Position numbers and translations under genes: made by a program. This document shows positions 5,243 to 5,829 of a stretch of DNA of 5,829 nucleotides, piece after piece (position 1 is the first letter of the stretch; the number at the start of each line of letters is the position of its first letter). The notes under the pieces were generated by a model, which worked only from the letters and a program-made list of their open reading frames with translations, was not told where the DNA came from and ran no database searches. The stretch is from Actinomycetes bacterium (GTDB lineage: Bacteria > Actinomycetota > Acidimicrobiia > Acidimicrobiales > RAAP-2), in the NCBI GenBank assembly GCA_021781315.1, contig JAJXXB010000272.1:1-5829 (forward strand). The letters run 5' to 3'.

Positions 5243-5829
5243 GATGTGGCCCCCACCAACTCACCCGCGATGTCGCCGATGTCCCCGGCCCCAATCAGGA
5301 TGACCGCGTCGCCCGGATCCTCGAGGGTGGCGAGAACGGACAGCGCAGCGCGCGGGTCGTCGACGTAGTCGCACGCGACGCCCGGATGGGCGCGGCGAAT
5401 CGCCTCGAGAACCAAGCGGCCGCTGACGTCGCCGGGGTCGGGTTCGCCCGCGGCGTAGACGTCGGTGATGATCACGCGCTGAGCGTCGACGAAGGAGTCG
5501 GCGAAGGCGAGGGCCTGGTGACGTGTGCGGCTGTAACGATGGGGCTGAAAGACCGCGGTCACGTTGGCGTAGCCCGCCGCGCGCGCACCCGCGAGGGCGG
5601 CGCGCACCTCGGTGGGCAGATGGGCGTAGTCCTCGTAGACGTCCGCGCCGCGCCAGGTGCCGCGATACTCGAATCTCCGCGGCGCGCCCGTAAAGCGCCC
5701 GAGGCCCTCGACGACGGCGGGAGCGTCAATGCCCGTCGCGAGCGCCAACGTGGCCACCACCGCGGCGTCGGCCACGTTGTGGGCACCGGTCACCGCCAGG
5801 GAGATCTCGAGGCGCGCGGCGCCCGACAG
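5239..5829 (-). CDS. murC: UDP-N-acetylmuramate--L-alanine ligase, C-terminal part (5' end outside window)
   Basis: This is the last 196 residues of MurC, the cytoplasmic ATP-dependent ligase that adds L-alanine to UDP-MurNAc, the first amino acid of the peptidoglycan stem. The frame stays open to the right edge, so the N-terminal and most of the central ATP-binding domain are missing. Visible in order are the end of the central domain with GAHNVADAA (fragment residues 15-23), the RRFEYRG stretch that opens the C-terminal ligase domain, YEDYAHLPTEV (65-75), FQPHRYSRT (94-102), DVYAAGE and a closing LIGAGDIGDI. Spacing and order match the MurC family. One deviation is that the usual DDYAHHPTE reads EDYAHLPTE, with leucine replacing the second histidine. 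The TGA stop overlaps the GTG start of murB by four bases, so the two are probably translated together. MurC is clearly favoured over MurD, MurE or Mpl, although Mpl shares part of these motifs. Confidence 0.95.
   Translation of the reverse strand: MSGAARLEISLAVTGAHNVADAAVVATLALATGIDAPAVVEGLGRFTGAPRRFEYRGTWRGADVYEDYAHLPTEVRAALAGARAAGYANVTAVFQPHRYSRTRHQALAFADSFVDAQRVIITDVYAAGEPDPGDVSGRLVLEAIRRAHPGVACDYVDDPRAALSVLATLEDPGDAVILIGAGDIGDIAGELVGATS

Overview
The window is one uninterrupted block of a division and cell-wall (dcw) cluster, with every gene on the minus strand. In transcription order, from the right edge to the left, it reads: murC (3' part), murB, ftsQ, ftsZ, yggS, sepF, yggT, divIVA (5' part). 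The DNA is very GC-rich. There is no ftsA; sepF, yggT and divIVA lie downstream of ftsZ; and the FtsZ nucleotide loop reads [10 protein letters not shown]. Together these point to an actinobacterium (Actinomycetota). A non-mycolate lineage such as Acidimicrobiia is possible, but that is inference from gene order and general look only.

Region by region: 5829-4334 holds the end of MurC and a complete MurB, two consecutive cytoplasmic steps of UDP-MurNAc precursor synthesis. 4337-3420 is FtsQ, the membrane POTRA protein of the divisome. The junctions murC/murB, murB/ftsQ and sepF/yggT are 4-base stop/start overlaps, indicating translational coupling. 3419-3308 is the only gap over 100 bases. It carries a good sigma-A-like promoter, a weaker second candidate and the ftsZ ribosome binding site. 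3307-2222 is a complete FtsZ with a short linker and a conserved C-terminal tail. 2214-1552 is the PLP-binding protein YggS, whose start appears to be a non-canonical CTG. 1517-939 is SepF, 942-688 is the small membrane protein YggT, and 645-1 is DivIVA/Wag31, cut by the window edge in a Pro-Pro-Ala repeat.

The genes form one functional programme. MurC and MurB supply wall precursor, FtsZ forms the ring, SepF (in place of FtsA) ties the FtsZ tail to the membrane, FtsQ links the ring to periplasmic septal synthesis, and DivIVA marks poles and septa and directs wall growth. YggS and YggT are the usual passengers of this cluster. I see no mobile element, CRISPR array, RNA gene or new system. The points worth a second look are the absence of the ylmD/pgeF (yfiH) gene normally found between ftsZ and yggS, the CTG start of yggS, the altered MurC motif, two short tandem repeats, and the ftsZ promoter region. 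No stretch over 300 bases lacks a gene.
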